Positions 1-11,000 of a stretch of 64,000 nt of DNA are shown here, one piece after another. Positions within the stretch are counted from its first letter, which is position 1. The number at the start of each line of letters is the position of its first letter. Origin of the DNA: Diplonema japonicum (Eukaryota > Euglenozoa > Diplonemea > Diplonemida > Diplonemidae); assembly GCA_964019335.1 (NCBI GenBank), contig OZ025669.1:124001-188000 (forward strand). The letters run 5' to 3'. The notes below the pieces were generated by a model. It made no database searches and was not told the origin of the DNA. It was given only the letters and a program-made list of their open reading frames with translations. The position numbers were made by a program, and so were the translations under genes.

Positions 1-1868
1 TCCATCACATGTGCATTCAGATAAGCAACCTGGTGCTCAGCTTGGGCAGCTTTAGCGGCAGCATCATCATGGTCCAACAAGTTTGCCGAGTGCCTTGCTT
101 GTAGCTCCTTGACGTGTGCTTCGTGACGCTGTCTGTCTGCTACTCTCCTCTTTGCAGCATCTTCTTTTTCGTGCTCAAGCTCCGCAGTTGCCTGCTCGAC
201 CTTGGTACGCGCCACCAGCAGCTCCCCCCCCAGTTCCTCAATGCGTACATTGGCCCTTTCTAACTTCAGCCTATACTCCACAGACTTGTCGTTCAAGGCT
301 AACCTATGCATCTCTCGCTCCTGCTCCAGCTGCGTAACTGCACGCGTTGACTGGCTGCTCAGATCCCCCCATGTAGACTCAGCCTCGATCAGCTTTGCTG
401 TGACATCGCTGAGCTCCCTCCTGAGGACGGACTTTTCAATCTCTACTTGCTGCAGAGCGGACTTTTTGTCATTCGCTGCCTCATCAAGGCTGCGCTTGAA
501 GTTGACACGCTCTGCCTCGAGTAGCGAATGAAGCGACTGGTCCTTTGCTCTGAGGGCCTTTGCATCGTCCTTCATTGAATTCTCAGCCGCTTTCAATCTG
601 CTAGCTTCCGACTCAAGTGCCACTTTCTCGGTCTCTAGTCGCGTCACACGTTCGAGAGCAGTTCTGAGACGTTCGTGCAGCTGTGAGGCCTCGTCATCAC
701 GTACAGCACGCTCCTCGCTTGCTTTCATGCGCACCACATTCAAGCTGTTGTCCTTCTCAGAGGCTTCTTCGTCCTGAAGCATCATCTTGAGCCTCATACC
801 CTCCAGCTCGTCTACCAGTGTCTTGATACGTACCTCTAACTCTGCTACTTTGTTCCTCCCAAGCGTTGTGAGCTCTCGCTCTTCGCCGAGCTTCTTTTCT
901 AGCTTCGCCTCGCGCTCCTTCCCCTTCTCAACGTTGCGCTGGTGCTCTGCAGCCTTCACGTCATACATGGCACTTGACATTGAGAGCTCTTCGTTCCTGG
1001 TCTTCAGCTGCTGATTCAGCTCGGTGCTTCGCACCAACTCCTGCTCTAGCTCTTTCTGCGAGTCAATTTCACTACGCAGCGAAAGCAAGACAGACTCAAG
1101 GTCGCGCATCCTCTTCTCTGCACAAGCCTGCTTCAGTCCCTCAGACAGAGACTTCTCTTCAAGGAGGCGGGCCGCTTCTTGTGCCGTTGCGAGTCTTTCT
1201 TCAAGTATCCTGTTATCGTGTTCCAGCTTGCTTGTCCGCATGGTGGTTTCTTTGTCTCTGCTTTCTATTTCGATGTTAGAAAGCGTAGACTGCTCAAGCA
1301 GTCTGTTGTGCGACGCCTGCTGCTGCGATAGTTGCTGCTGCAGCTCGTAGATCTCGGCGTTCCGTGACTCCGCGGCCACCACCCTTGCCTCTGCTTCTGT
1401 TAGCTTGATACTCGCGTGCTGTAAATCCTCGTTCCGCTCCCTGTTCATTTCTGCCAGTCTTATATTGTCGGCCTTAAGCGAAGCTATTATGTCTTCACTC
1501 CTCTTGAAATCTGCCTCTTTCTGCGCTACCTGCAATTGCATTGCATCTATCTCCGTGTCGAAGGCTGCCCGTGTAGCATTGCTCTTCTCCTTCAGCTCTT
1601 CATGTAGCCTCTTGAGCAGGTCATCCTTAACACGCAGCTTTAGTGACCAATCCTTCTCCATCTGCTGAAGCTCGCGTACCCTTTCGTTGGACCGCGTGAG
1701 GTCCCGTCGCAATGACGTCATCTCTGCTGCGTCCATTCGTGCTCTGAGGGGAGAAGCGCCCTGCGACTGTGTGGGGAACCTGACTGGGGAATCGATGGAC
1801 CTGCTGCTAAGCATGCCAGGGGAAAGGCTCACCTCTGAGTACCTGTTGACGGGAGTGCCTCGTACCAT
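1..1868 (-). CDS. Long coiled-coil protein, 3' part beyond window
   Basis: The frame is open from the ATG at 1868 (protein begins MVRGTPVNRY) to the window edge, so the C terminus is missing. About 60 residues rich in Ser and Pro come first (SLSPG, SIDSP, ASPLR), then an unbroken stretch rich in Glu, Lys, Arg, Gln and Leu with heptad spacing, typical of a long two-stranded coiled coil. No catalytic domain is visible. It is probably a structural, scaffold or cytoskeletal protein, but the family cannot be named from coiled coil alone. The ATG at 1868 was preferred to an ATG further upstream because that one opens a short frame ending at 1807. The stop of the MRD1 gene is only 98 nt upstream. 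Confidence 0.8.
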   Translation of the reverse strand, partial: MVRGTPVNRYSEVSLSPGMLSSRSIDSPVRFPTQSQGASPLRARMDAAEMTSLRRDLTRSNERVRELQQMEKDWSLKLRVKDDLLKRLHEELKEKSNATRAAFDTEIDAMQLQVAQKEADFKRSEDIIASLKADNIRLAEMNRERNEDLQHASIKLTEAEARVVAAESRNAEIYELQQQLSQQQASHNRLLEQSTLSNIEIESRDKETTMRTSKLEHDNRILEERLATAQEAARLLEEKSLSEGLKQACAEKRMRDLESVLLSLRSEIDSQKELEQELVRSTELNQQLKTRNEELSMSSAMYDVKAAEHQRNVEKGKEREAKLEKKLGEERELTTLGRNKVAELEVRIKTLVDELEGMRLKMMLQDEEASEKDNSLNVVRMKASEERAVRDDEASQLHERLRTALERVTRLETEKVALESEASRLKAAENSMKDDAKALRAKDQSLHSLLEAERVNFKRSLDEAANDKKSALQQVEIEKSVLRRELSDVTAKLIEAESTWGDLSSQSTRAVTQLEQEREMHRLALNDKSVEYRLKLERANVRIEELGGELLVARTKVEQATAELEHEKEDAAKRRVADRQRHEAHVKELQARHSANLLDHDDAAAKAAQAEHQVAYLNAHVM

Positions 1869-1937
1869 GGTGTCCTGTGTGGGTGTTGTGGTGCTGCATG
1901 GAACTTCCAGGATCTGTAAATGACAACTGTATTAACT

Positions 1938-1960
1938 CTGATGGTAAAAAGGTTAGAAGA
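1938..1960 (-). promoter_or_regulatory. Putative 3' splice acceptor ahead of coiled-coil gene
   Basis: Read on the minus strand, the 98-nt gap after the MRD1 stop holds CTTCTAACCTTTTTACC followed by ATCAG at 1938. This gives a branch-like CTAAC, a pyrimidine run and an AG. A second AG lies nearer the ATG. In a gap this short, such a signal fits spliced-leader addition to a downstream cistron; the trans-splicing itself is inference. Confidence 0.45.
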
Positions 1961-1966
1961 TGAGTA

Positions 1967-4453
1967 CTAGTCTCTGTCACCGCGTGTTCCAACAGCGTCT
2001 TCAAGCTTCGCGTGTTCGATGACAAGATGCCTTCCGTAAAGATGGGTGTTTGATAGTTTGTTGCGGGCAGTGACGGCTTCTTGAGGAGATGTGAATTCGA
2101 CGAAAGCGAAACCTCTGTGGGGTCTCTTTGCAGCACCTGCGCCGCTTGCGCCGTGTGCTTTCCGAGGTAAGCGGACTGATTTGACCTGACTGAAGGCAGC
2201 GAAGAGCTTCGCGATATCCTGCCTTGTTGCCTCGAAGGGAACGTTCTTCACTGTTAGCTTGAGAGGATCGCAGCCGCTGGGGCAGTCGGTGGTGCTGGTA
2301 ACAGCCTTATCCTGCTTTGCGAACTCTACGTTCACCTCTCGCTGCATCAGTGTCTTGCCCTGTGTATTATGTTGGGTTGTGCTGAGCAGGACATACCTTT
2401 AGGGAAGCGAGCACACGCTTTGCCGCCGCATTGCTCTTGAACTGCACGAACCCATACCCCTTCGTCACCGTGCCGTTCATCGCCAGCTTCATTGTCACAA
2501 TGCTCTGGGCGTCAGCGTCAGCAACGTTCTTGATGAACCTCTCGAAGTCGTTCTGCGTAATACTGAATGCGATGTTCGTGAGGTACAACGTCTTGTCGCC
2601 TTCATCGAATATGTCCTCCTCTGCTGTGGTCTTTACAACAGGCTGCACAACCTTCTCCTGTTCCTTCTGAACCACCCCAGGCTTTTCTGGCTTATCGTCT
2701 CGCATTTCGCCGTCCCTCAGTGCACCCACAGGTGCCCATTCCAGGAACAGCGGCTCTCTGTTAAACATGCGGAACGCCAATTTTCTGAACGCGACTTTTG
2801 CCTGTTATTGTGTTTATTCGAGATCGGACGCATACCTCTTGTGCCGTGACGTAACGAATGAGAGCTATGGTGGCCTCTCTAGGTGCCACGACCTTCTCAA
2901 GTGCACCAAACTGATCGAATAAGGCAGTCAAGTCGGAGATCTGATTGTATGAGTTTCATGTAGGATGCACACCTTGACGTCTTTCTCGAGGTTCTTCACC
3001 AAGATGTCCCTGTCACTCCTCTTCCTTGTCCTATTCTCATCAGTCAAGACGGCCATGTCGAGTCCCTCATCGCTGAACATTTCACGCACCTCTGTCGTGA
3101 GGTGTGCCTCGCCCATTGCTAAGCGCGTGGCAATATCTTTCGTGTCCTTGTCGACCAGCCTAAGAAATGTTTGTATTGTGATATTTGCAGCACATACTCC
3201 CCTTTCTCAGTGTTCAGCCTTTTCGCGATCGCTGTTGCCACAGTGTTCCCGCTCATGAACAACGTGTTCCACTTGTTTGGGTTTGCCTGTTCCGCGCGCT
3301 CTTTCAGTTCTTTTTGCTTCTTGTAAGAAGACTTCGCAAGACTCTCGTCCTCCTTGTCGTATGGGTTTGGCTTCCCAGACTTCACGTTGAGGAGCCTCCC
3401 TTGGAAAATGCTTCCTTTGAGAGTGCCGTAGGCATCCACAGCTTGCTCTGGGATAGCGTACTGCACGAAGGCAACACCCTTGCTTTGTTTGCTGTCTTTC
3501 GTGAGCGGGACGTGTGTCTCGGCGACGGTGCCATGTCCGTTGCACAGCTCTGCGATCTCCTCTTCGGTGGCGGCGAATGGCAGGTTAGTGAGGTACAGCC
3601 TGCCTGATTCGAGGATTTCATCCACAGTGATCGCCTCTTGCTCTTCCTCAGTCGGGGGAGGGGGTGCGTCATCAATCTCATAGCAGTTGGCACGTACTGT
3701 TTTTGACTTCTTCTTCTTTTCCACTTTTTCTTGTTTCCCCGATTCACTTGTCTTTGTCGTTTGCTCAGACCCTCCCGTCATCTTGCTCTTCAAGAAGTCC
3801 ATGTCTGACATTGCAGCCACCTTCTGTTGGCGTTCCTCCTCTTCCTGCGAGTCCACTGAGCCTACGCTCCCTGCCTCGCTCTCTACATCACTCCCCTCTA
3901 TTTCTTTAATGGCATTTGCATCTTCCAAGTCGTTGTCCCAGATCTTTCGGCTCGCCGTCCCCTTGCTTGCTTCTAAGAAATTCTTCAGTCCACGATCTTT
4001 GACCTCGTCTTTCTTGCGCTTCTTCGCTTCTTCCACAGCAGCTATCGCCGCCTGTTTTCGCGCTTCCTCTGCTTCCACCTTCCTCCTTTTCACATCTTCT
4101 TTTTCTTGCTTCTCCTCCAACCTTTTCTTTGTGTGTTTACTCCATGCCTTGTTCTCTACGCTACTGTCGCCGTACTGCCGTGCGAATTCAACAGTGAGCT
4201 TCGCAGTGCCTAAGAAAGTGTTGTTCATCTTCTTCACAGCACCCTCAGCAGCGTCTGCGGTCTTGAAACCCAAGAAGGCCATACGCGGTCTGTTGTTGTC
4301 CTTGTTTCTGATCACTGCACAGTCGGTGACCTGTCCGCAAGGTGCAAAGAATGTCTTCAGCCTCTTCTGGTCTGCGTCCCTCGGCAGGCCTGTCACGCGC
4401 ACTCGCGAGGACGGCTCATTGTCCCCGTGGTCTTCTCTTGTGTGTTTATGCAT
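1967..4453 (-). CDS. MRD1: MRD1/RBM19-type multiple RNA recognition motif protein
   Basis: Nucleolar protein needed for early pre-rRNA cleavage and small-subunit assembly in yeast and animals. The 781-residue product is read across four introns (2360-2396, 2802-2835, 2941-2972, 3160-3197; 37, 34, 32 and 38 nt), each restoring frame. It carries five RRMs, as in yeast Mrd1: RNP2-like strands read VRVTGLP, LYLTNLPF, ILVKNL, LYLTNIAF and LTVKNVPF. The linker with SYKKQKE and NKWNTLFM, and the LFLEWAPVG end of the middle RRM, are family hallmarks. A Lys/Glu-rich linker follows RRM1. The start at 4453 lies just after an acceptor-like TCTAACTCATCACAG. The neighbour downstream starts 98 nt after this stop. 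Family assignment is firm; the exact start is less so. Confidence 0.93.
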
Positions 4454-4631
4454 GATTCCTGTGATGAGTTAGAATTGTCGTAGGCAAGAAAACCATTCAG
4501 GCCAGTGGCCGGTCTAGACGACGTGTGAGGGAAGGAGGAAATCAATCGGCATGCCATGTGTGGCACACGCACAAATATTCTGTTCGGACTGCGCAGCACG
4601 CGCCTTTATACCACATTCGCTTCTATTACTT

Positions 4632-5511
4632 CTATCTCTTTACCTGTTGGAAGGCCCTCATCACAACTTCGTGCAGTTGCTCTTTAACCAGGTACAGGAG
4701 CGCAGATGAAAGCACACCCCGCACCGCCTCAGGTGCGAACCCGTTATAAAGAGCAAGGGGGTTGCGCTGGATGGTCTGTGAGGTGTTTTTGTAACGCGGT
4801 TATGCAACATACTGTAAGAAGACTGGCTGAATTGTCGGACTGCTCGGCGGCCTGCACCACTGTTTTGAGTTTCATGAAAGGGTAGACGAAGGTGAGAGCA
4901 ATGAGCCTAGCGAGGGCACCCAAAAGGAGAGCTTCCCTAGGCGACAGAGCGGTCCTGCCCTTGATGATGACGGAGCGGATCTGGTCGAAGATAGTCTGCT
5001 GTATGGCTGACAGCATTGACACCACAAGCTGCCACCTCAGACCGGAGTAGAACCCCACCACACCTTTCGTGGCGTGTATCTTCTGGAGGGTATCTCGCAA
5101 AGTTATCTTGTCGCCGTTCTTTTGCTTCGCCGCTTTTTGTGTCGCTGTTACGACGCACTCAATGGGAAGGGCCACGGGGACGACAGCTATGTCACCGAGG
5201 TACCCTGCAAGGAGGTTCTCAGAGGTAGTGAAGGCTCTGCTATACAGGTTCTTATGTCTGTTCTGCATGGTGGTGTACGTGTAGAAATAGATGAACTTCG
5301 CAACTACGACCTGCGAGCATTTATACTGCACGCCCTTGTAAAGCCCCTGCACCCCACCAACCTCTTCAAGTGCTTGTTGCACTGTCTTCCCATCACCCAT
5401 CGACATTAGCGCTTTCAGCATCTCCAAAGGGTACAACATCAGGCAGCTGAGCAACCCACCGCTCGCCGCAGATGTCGCGCTCGCCAACGAAATGAGAGAA
5501 CCCTCAGACAT
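4632..5511 (-). CDS. Mitochondrial/peroxisomal carrier family (SLC25) protein
   Basis: Six-helix solute carrier of 280 residues. A 37-nt intron at 4776-4812 (GTATG...CAG) must be removed: without it the frame ends before helix six, while the spliced frame restores LYNGFAPEAVRGVLSSALLY and ends at the TAG at 4632. Of the three repeat signatures, PLEMLK is canonical (PX[DE]XX[KR]), the second (PIECVV) lacks the basic residue, and the third (PFMKLK) lacks the acidic one. Such drift is seen in peroxisomal ATP carriers of the PMP34/PMP47/ANT1 group, so a peroxisomal adenine-nucleotide carrier is my best guess, not a certainty. The ATG at 5511 (MSEGSLISLAS) is preferred over an in-frame one further upstream because a T10 tract and TATCAG acceptor lie between them. 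Confidence 0.85.
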
Positions 5512-5824
5512 GGTTGTGCGTTTTCCTGATAAACACAAAAAAAAAATTTGTGAACCTGACAAAGAATGGAAGGAACAAAGAAAGGGAAGAAACAAACAAA
5601 GCAAGTGATGAAAAAAGAGCATTTTACAGGGAAATCATCCTTCCTTCTCGTATGGGTTAGGTAATGGAAGGAAGGAGGTCTTCGGAGGCCCTGCTTCACT
5701 CACCTACTTAACCACCTTTTTAGGTGGCTGCTTGCGCGCATGATACGCGCCGCCTGTTGGATTCAGACTACTGAAAATTTCCAAAAAAAATAAGTTACTG
5801 ACTAAATCCTTTTTTCGTCCATGA
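5512..5824. other. Intergenic gap with two perfect inverted repeats
   Basis: No gene is seen. The gap holds a perfect 9-bp inverted repeat (TCCTTCCTT at 5638-5646 with AAGGAAGGA at 5668-5676) and a 6-bp stem with a four-base loop (CCACCT 5712-5717, AGGTGG 5722-5727). The second lies about 100 nt past the stop of the gene upstream and could be a 3' UTR hairpin. The part nearest 5511 is pyrimidine-rich on the minus strand. Confidence 0.6.
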
Positions 5825-7048
5825 CTAGTAGAGACCTACAACAGGGAGAATGGGGTAACAGTTGACATCCTTCGGAGCAAAGGCTTCAAGGAAGTCATCC
5901 AGCTGCTTACCGAAGTAGGTCATAAGAGAGTCAGGTACTGAAGGGAACACGTCCATGATGGGGATGAAGTACACCCACCTGTTGACCCCGTAAACCACAA
6001 AGTCGTCCCAGCACTCCTCGAAGGTGTAGTCCCCAAGATCAGCACCGCAGTCCTTCAGTGTATTGTAGTAGAGCTTTATGAGGTCCGGGAATTCCTTCGC
6101 GTGCTGGGGTATCTTCACGTCGGACACTACGAACTGCCCGAGGTCCCTCAGTGGGTTCCAAACACCTACATCACACCAATCGCACAACAAGATGCTGCCG
6201 TCCTTGTAGAACATGTTCGCTGCATGCCAGTCACCATGGCACAGTGTGAGGGGTCCCTTTTGCAGCGTCTGCACCATGTTCTCAAACGTCGATGCTGCAA
6301 GGGACTCCTCCATCACCTTCAGCACCCTGTCGGAGTACTGCACGCTCTTCCTTCGGTTCTTCCAAGCGCCCTGTACCATCGCCACAGACATGTCCCACCA
6401 CATCTTCCCCTTGCCCTGCAACACATCGACACCTTTCAGAAACTTGCAGTCAAATAAAGTCTTGTCACCCCAATGCTCTGCATGGAACTTCCCTGCTGTT
6501 AAAAAGATGGTCTTCAACACCTGACCTTCATCAGGGTGAGCGGACCTGTCGAACCCTTCAGGCAACCCCCAGATCTGGTTCCCGAGGAGGAGGTTCACCC
6601 CAACATGATCCTTCGACATGTCGCGCATCAGGATGCTGTACTTCCCGGTGAGGCTGTTGGAATAGGCATGGAAGCTTGGGAGGGCGTAGTCCTTGCAGGT
6701 GGTCTTCGCAAAGGTGTTGTAGAAGGACCCCTCGCGGTATCCACCGATGCCGATAGAGAAGGCCTTTCCCTTGGCGTCCCCCGAGGTCTTCAGCACCAAG
6801 ACCTTCTCCAGACCTGCCCTGTCCGTGTTGTAGGTCAAGTTCAGCTTGTGCATGGTGCCCACAAAGCCCCTTCCTCCGAAGGCGGACATCTCAAGCCCCG
6901 TCACCTCTTCCTCAGGTAGGAGTGCACCAGCCTCGCGAAGCATCGAAGTCAGCTTCTCAAGAGTGTAGTCGGCCTCCGCCGTGCTGGACAGCATGTGTCC
7001 TATCCACCCCGCTACTGTGTTGCAAGTGTTTACGAGCTTCGCTGACAT
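5825..7048 (-). CDS. Aminoglycoside-phosphotransferase/EcKL-like small-molecule kinase
   Basis: The 407-residue protein has the bilobal kinase fold of the APH, choline kinase and ecdysteroid-kinase-like (CHK/EcKL) group. The Brenner motif LCHGDWHAANMFY supplies the catalytic Asp and Mg-binding Asn, and LLCDWCDVG supplies the second metal-binding Asp, so it looks active. LVLKTSG in the N lobe fits the ATP-binding lysine. The WNPLRDLGQFV segment after the second motif resembles EcKL proteins more than choline kinases. Substrate unknown; a hydroxylated small molecule is expected for the family. The leader just before the ATG is strongly A-rich. No introns needed. The family is clear; the subgroup is moderate. 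Confidence 0.85.
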   Translation of the reverse strand: MSAKLVNTCNTVAGWIGHMLSSTAEADYTLEKLTSMLREAGALLPEEEVTGLEMSAFGGRGFVGTMHKLNLTYNTDRAGLEKVLVLKTSGDAKGKAFSIGIGGYREGSFYNTFAKTTCKDYALPSFHAYSNSLTGKYSILMRDMSKDHVGVNLLLGNQIWGLPEGFDRSAHPDEGQVLKTIFLTAGKFHAEHWGDKTLFDCKFLKGVDVLQGKGKMWWDMSVAMVQGAWKNRRKSVQYSDRVLKVMEESLAASTFENMVQTLQKGPLTLCHGDWHAANMFYKDGSILLCDWCDVGVWNPLRDLGQFVVSDVKIPQHAKEFPDLIKLYYNTLKDCGADLGDYTFEECWDDFVVYGVNRWVYFIPIMDVFPSVPDSLMTYFGKQLDDFLEAFAPKDVNCYPILPVVGLY

Positions 7049-8040
7049 TCTTTTTTTTTGCTTTTCCCTTTTTTTTTCTTTTGCTTCAAACTGAACCTGT
7101 TCGAACTAATAGAGCGGCAACAGAGAGGGAAAATGTAATACAAAAAAAAAAGCAAATGAACCGAGGGAAAAGGAAGTGGGGGTACTTACGTTATAAAATA
7201 AAAAAAGGGGACGGGAAGAAATACCAAACAGAAGGGAACGAGACAGGGGGGGGGGGGGGGGGGGAAGAGAGAATTACGTGCAGAGAGGTCGAAGCGCTCC
7301 ACCTAACTATAAAAAAACACCCCTTTTTTCTCTAGTCCTCCTTACAGCAGATACAAAACTAGAGACACTGTCAAGGGACACGTGAGGCTCTTGCGACACC
7401 CTCTTGCACCTTCTCTGTAAAAATATAAAATCCATTTCTTTTTCCGCTAAATTATTTACGCGGTTTGTAAAGCGTCTGTTATTATTCGTTCACGACCCTC
7501 CCCTCATTTACACCGGCATTCTAAGTTCAAAAACAGTTGGGGAAGTTGCAACGACTCACATTAAAAAAAGGGGGAAAGGGATACATCATTGTGCAGCAAA
7601 TGTACAACGGAAAGGCGTCAAGGGGCTTTTCCAAGGGCGCTTGCCAAAAATGAGATCCTGGGCTCAGGAAACCGAGCCACCCTGCCTCCTCTACCAAACT
7701 TGTTGGTCTGCACGGGTTCCTTTTGAGTTGACCAAAGGAGGGAATAAGCTGCAGTGATTGGTATAGATCTCTACCTTTTTTTTCTTTTTTGAGGTACGGG
7801 CAAAAAAAAAAAAGCTTTTTTTTTCTTTTTCCCCCAACCACCAAGAGAATAAAAAAGTTTCGTCAATCGTCGCTTTCTCCTGACGGGATACTTTCCGTTT
7901 TTTACAGCAAAGTTAAAAAGAAAAGAAAAAAAAAATTAAGAAAATCAATAAAGCGCGGGCACTGGTGATACATATTTAAAAAATAAAAATAAAAAATAAA
8001 GAACAATAATAACAACAAAGAAAAAAAAACCCCCCTTTTT
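7049..8040. other. Low-complexity intergenic region with G19 tract
   Basis: No coding frame is credible here. The region holds A/T homopolymers, a run of 19 G at 7246-7264 (quadruplex-capable, C-run on the transcribed sense), and one GC-normal island at about 7590-7770 listed separately. It separates the polycystin gene from the APH-like kinase. Confidence 0.7.
7590..7770. ncRNA. Candidate structured RNA island (family unknown)
   Basis: A stretch of ordinary base composition inside low-complexity DNA. It holds two clean hairpins: GGCTC at 7661-7665 with GAGCC at 7674-7678, and ACCAA at 7693-7697 with TTGGT at 7703-7707. No tRNA, U-snRNA or coding frame was recognised, and the strand is undecided. 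It could equally be the long 3' UTR of the polycystin gene. Confidence 0.25.
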
Positions 8041-11000
8041 TCAATTGATTTTGGCTGCTGCACCCCATGCTTTGGCAGTGGTTCGGAGGTGTTTAATCGC
8101 CTGTTTGCTATCGTTTAACGCGTTTGCTGCGGCGTTGAGAGAGTTCCCATGGTCGAACCTGGCCCACTTCGAGACCTGTACCCGCCATTCCTTGTGGTGC
8201 AGAAGCAACTCGTACCACGCACGTGACACGTCGATCAGCATGGCCCTCGATGGGATCTGAACCAAAAAAAGCTCGAGGAGCGGACGGCGGCCGTCTTCAA
8301 CCTCTTCGTCGATAAAATCCCGCACAGAAAGCGGGCCCAGCTCCTCGCTTGCTCTGTTAGCCCGTTCCAAGGAAGAAGTCCCGAGAGACAGCTCCATCCA
8401 CTTCATGTGTAAATAACTCCTGAAAACATCCCCTAGTGACATCGAGTCCAGATCTTCTAACATCTCCTTGTACTTCGGCCAGAAGATCCTCGGGTTCCTG
8501 TTCACGTACGCCGTCTTGCCGTCTCGGAGCACGCAATGCTTCACCTTCTTCCAGTAAAATGTGATCTCCTTGAACCACGACAAGCTTGACAACGACGCAC
8601 GCATGCCAACAGGTGTGGACCATGCTGTGGTCTCGGGATCGTGTGCAATGCGCATGCTGAAGGTCAGCCTGTCCAGTGACTCACCGTGGACCTCTTCGAA
8701 CTTTGTGGTCATCACACCGATCAACAGGTTGAACAGCACCGCAATGATCACAACGTAGAACATGATGAAGAAGATCAGCGCGAACACCGGACGGACCGAC
8801 CGCATCGCCTCGAAGTCAAACTCACCCATTACCATGAACAGCAGCGCTTGGAACGCTTCGCTTGAGCTCTGCAAGGAATTGATGAGTTAAGAGAAACGGT
8901 CATACCCTGTACTTCTCAAGCACCATGCCGAAGACCACCCACGCGGACATCACAAAGCCGACCATGATCAGCAGGAACACGACAAGCAGGTTGAAGATCA
9001 GAGACGACGCCCTCCTCACCGTCTTGATGATGACGTTCATGTCGTGGTTCACCTCTAGGTAGAACATGACACGCAGGAAGATGAGGAGGATGTTGATCCC
9101 GTCGATTTGCTGCACCAGCACGCTCAGATCGCCCGCCTGTAGGTTTTTTCTTTTGCGTTTCGTTTCCACTTTCTATCATACCCTTTCAAAGTCCTGCGGG
9201 TACACGTCGGTGCAGAGAGGGTTGGACGCAGTGTTCCCCAACCAGATAAACCAGAACCTGAACACCCATGTCGCCACGATCATGAGGTACATGCAGGTGT
9301 CGATGAAGAACCACAGGTCCTGAAAGTACGTCTCCATCAAAGGGATCACAAGCTTCAGTCCTTTGCTTGAAAAGCACTTGCCTTTCTCGTTCCAGCTCGC
9401 GCAGGGGATAAAGTGTCCATGGAACCAGCTCGCTTCCCACCTCAATTGAGATTTCCTTGCCTGCCAAGCCCTATTGAACCTCTTCCATGAATTGCTAACT
9501 AGGTAAAAAAAAAACACCCAGATGAAGACGATCCCCAGCACGAATACAAATCCGCTCGCCTGCGTCTCCCACTGGAACAGACGGAAGGAGTTCAGCCTCT
9601 TGGATGCTACAAATGCGCCAGTGCTAGCGATTTCCACCATGAACTGCACTTTTGTCATGTGGCGACTGCTCTGGCTGTGCACGAAGAACTCTACAAGCAC
9701 AGCACGCGTCGCGATATCGATCCACTGATTGGCCTGCAGCATGTTGAGATGCTCTGTCGCCTCGCCCTCGGTCATGCTCACCGGCAGGAACGTCCCGTAC
9801 CCGTCGCAGCCGTAGTACAGCTTCCCGAAGGTTGTCGCTATGTTCCCTCTGTACCTCACAAGGAGCGACTCACCGTGCAGATCGCCGCAAGACCTGTACA
9901 CCCATGCCTGTGCTTCTTTCCAAAGCCCAAATGCAGTCAAGTTGCCTCCTTCCGCTTCTTGTATCCATTGTTCAAACTGCTCTCTTGAGGGGACCGTGAA
10001 AGCAGGCTCACTGGTCTTTCCCCCTGAACTGTCAACCTTGTAGATGACCTTCGCCGTGTCATCAGACTCAAGGGCACCAGCAGGCAGCGCGCTGTTCGGC
10101 TCCAAGTAGTACGCGTGGTTGCTGAAGGAGTCCTTGTCGTTCGACTCATCCCACGTGTTAAAGCACTGTGAGTGGTACTCGTCCTGCCGCACCTTCGTAT
10201 CGGTGCTCACTGCCTCTCGGATCCATGCCCCCCATCTATACTTGTTGGCTGTGACCCAGTCGCAAGCCACAGCAGAAGCATCACTAGTTTGCATTGCAGT
10301 GCTGAAGCTGGTGAGGTCACTTTGTGTGAATTCCATCCTGTACAGTAGTTCTTGGATGTCTTTGTCGAAGTCAGCGCCAGGAGGGTCCTTGAACACCTTG
10401 ATGAATGTCTGCGCCTGGTACTCGAAGGCGTTCAGGCTTATCCTAACCGGCTCGAGGCCGATAACGAGCGGCGATGACGAATAAGAGTAGAACAGTGCCG
10501 CCTTCCCATCGTTGTCCAGCTGACGCATCACTGCGTCGTAGCCTGTGCTGTTGTACAGGTCTAAAGCGTAGCTTCCCGCGACCAGCACACCAGCGGCGGT
10601 AAGCTTTGCCCCGAAATCAGTTCCCTGAACACCATAGATAACATTGCTGAAGGCACTGCTGACACCTGGTGCTTTGAGCGCCTCATGTCCAAGACGGGCG
10701 CATAACGGGCAAGACTCCACACCCGCCTTTGTCATGTACAGGCCTTCAGTAACATCGGGCAACAGCTTCGTGTTTATCGCTACATCGGCAGACTCAGACT
10801 TCCACTGCCCCACGGTCACCTCAGGTAGGTTGGGCTCATTTGAAATTGCAACGTTGAGCTCCTCAGTCGCTAAGATACGGAAGATCTCTGTCACAACAGC
10901 CGATGGCTCCCTTATTATAGGAGAAAGCCTGACGCCCCTGTCCGTTGTCTTGTTGCCGCTCTTGCATGCCCACACGATGGTTACGTTAGCAGGCAGTCTG

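Noticed and set aside
1807-2136. Minus-strand open frame overlapping the MRD1 end and the coiled-coil start
   Set aside because: It lies in a different frame from both real genes and ends early; both neighbours have strong domain or composition support.
7090-7110. TTCGAAC resembling a tRNA T-loop
   Set aside because: No flanking T-stem, acceptor stem or anticodon arm can be formed around it.
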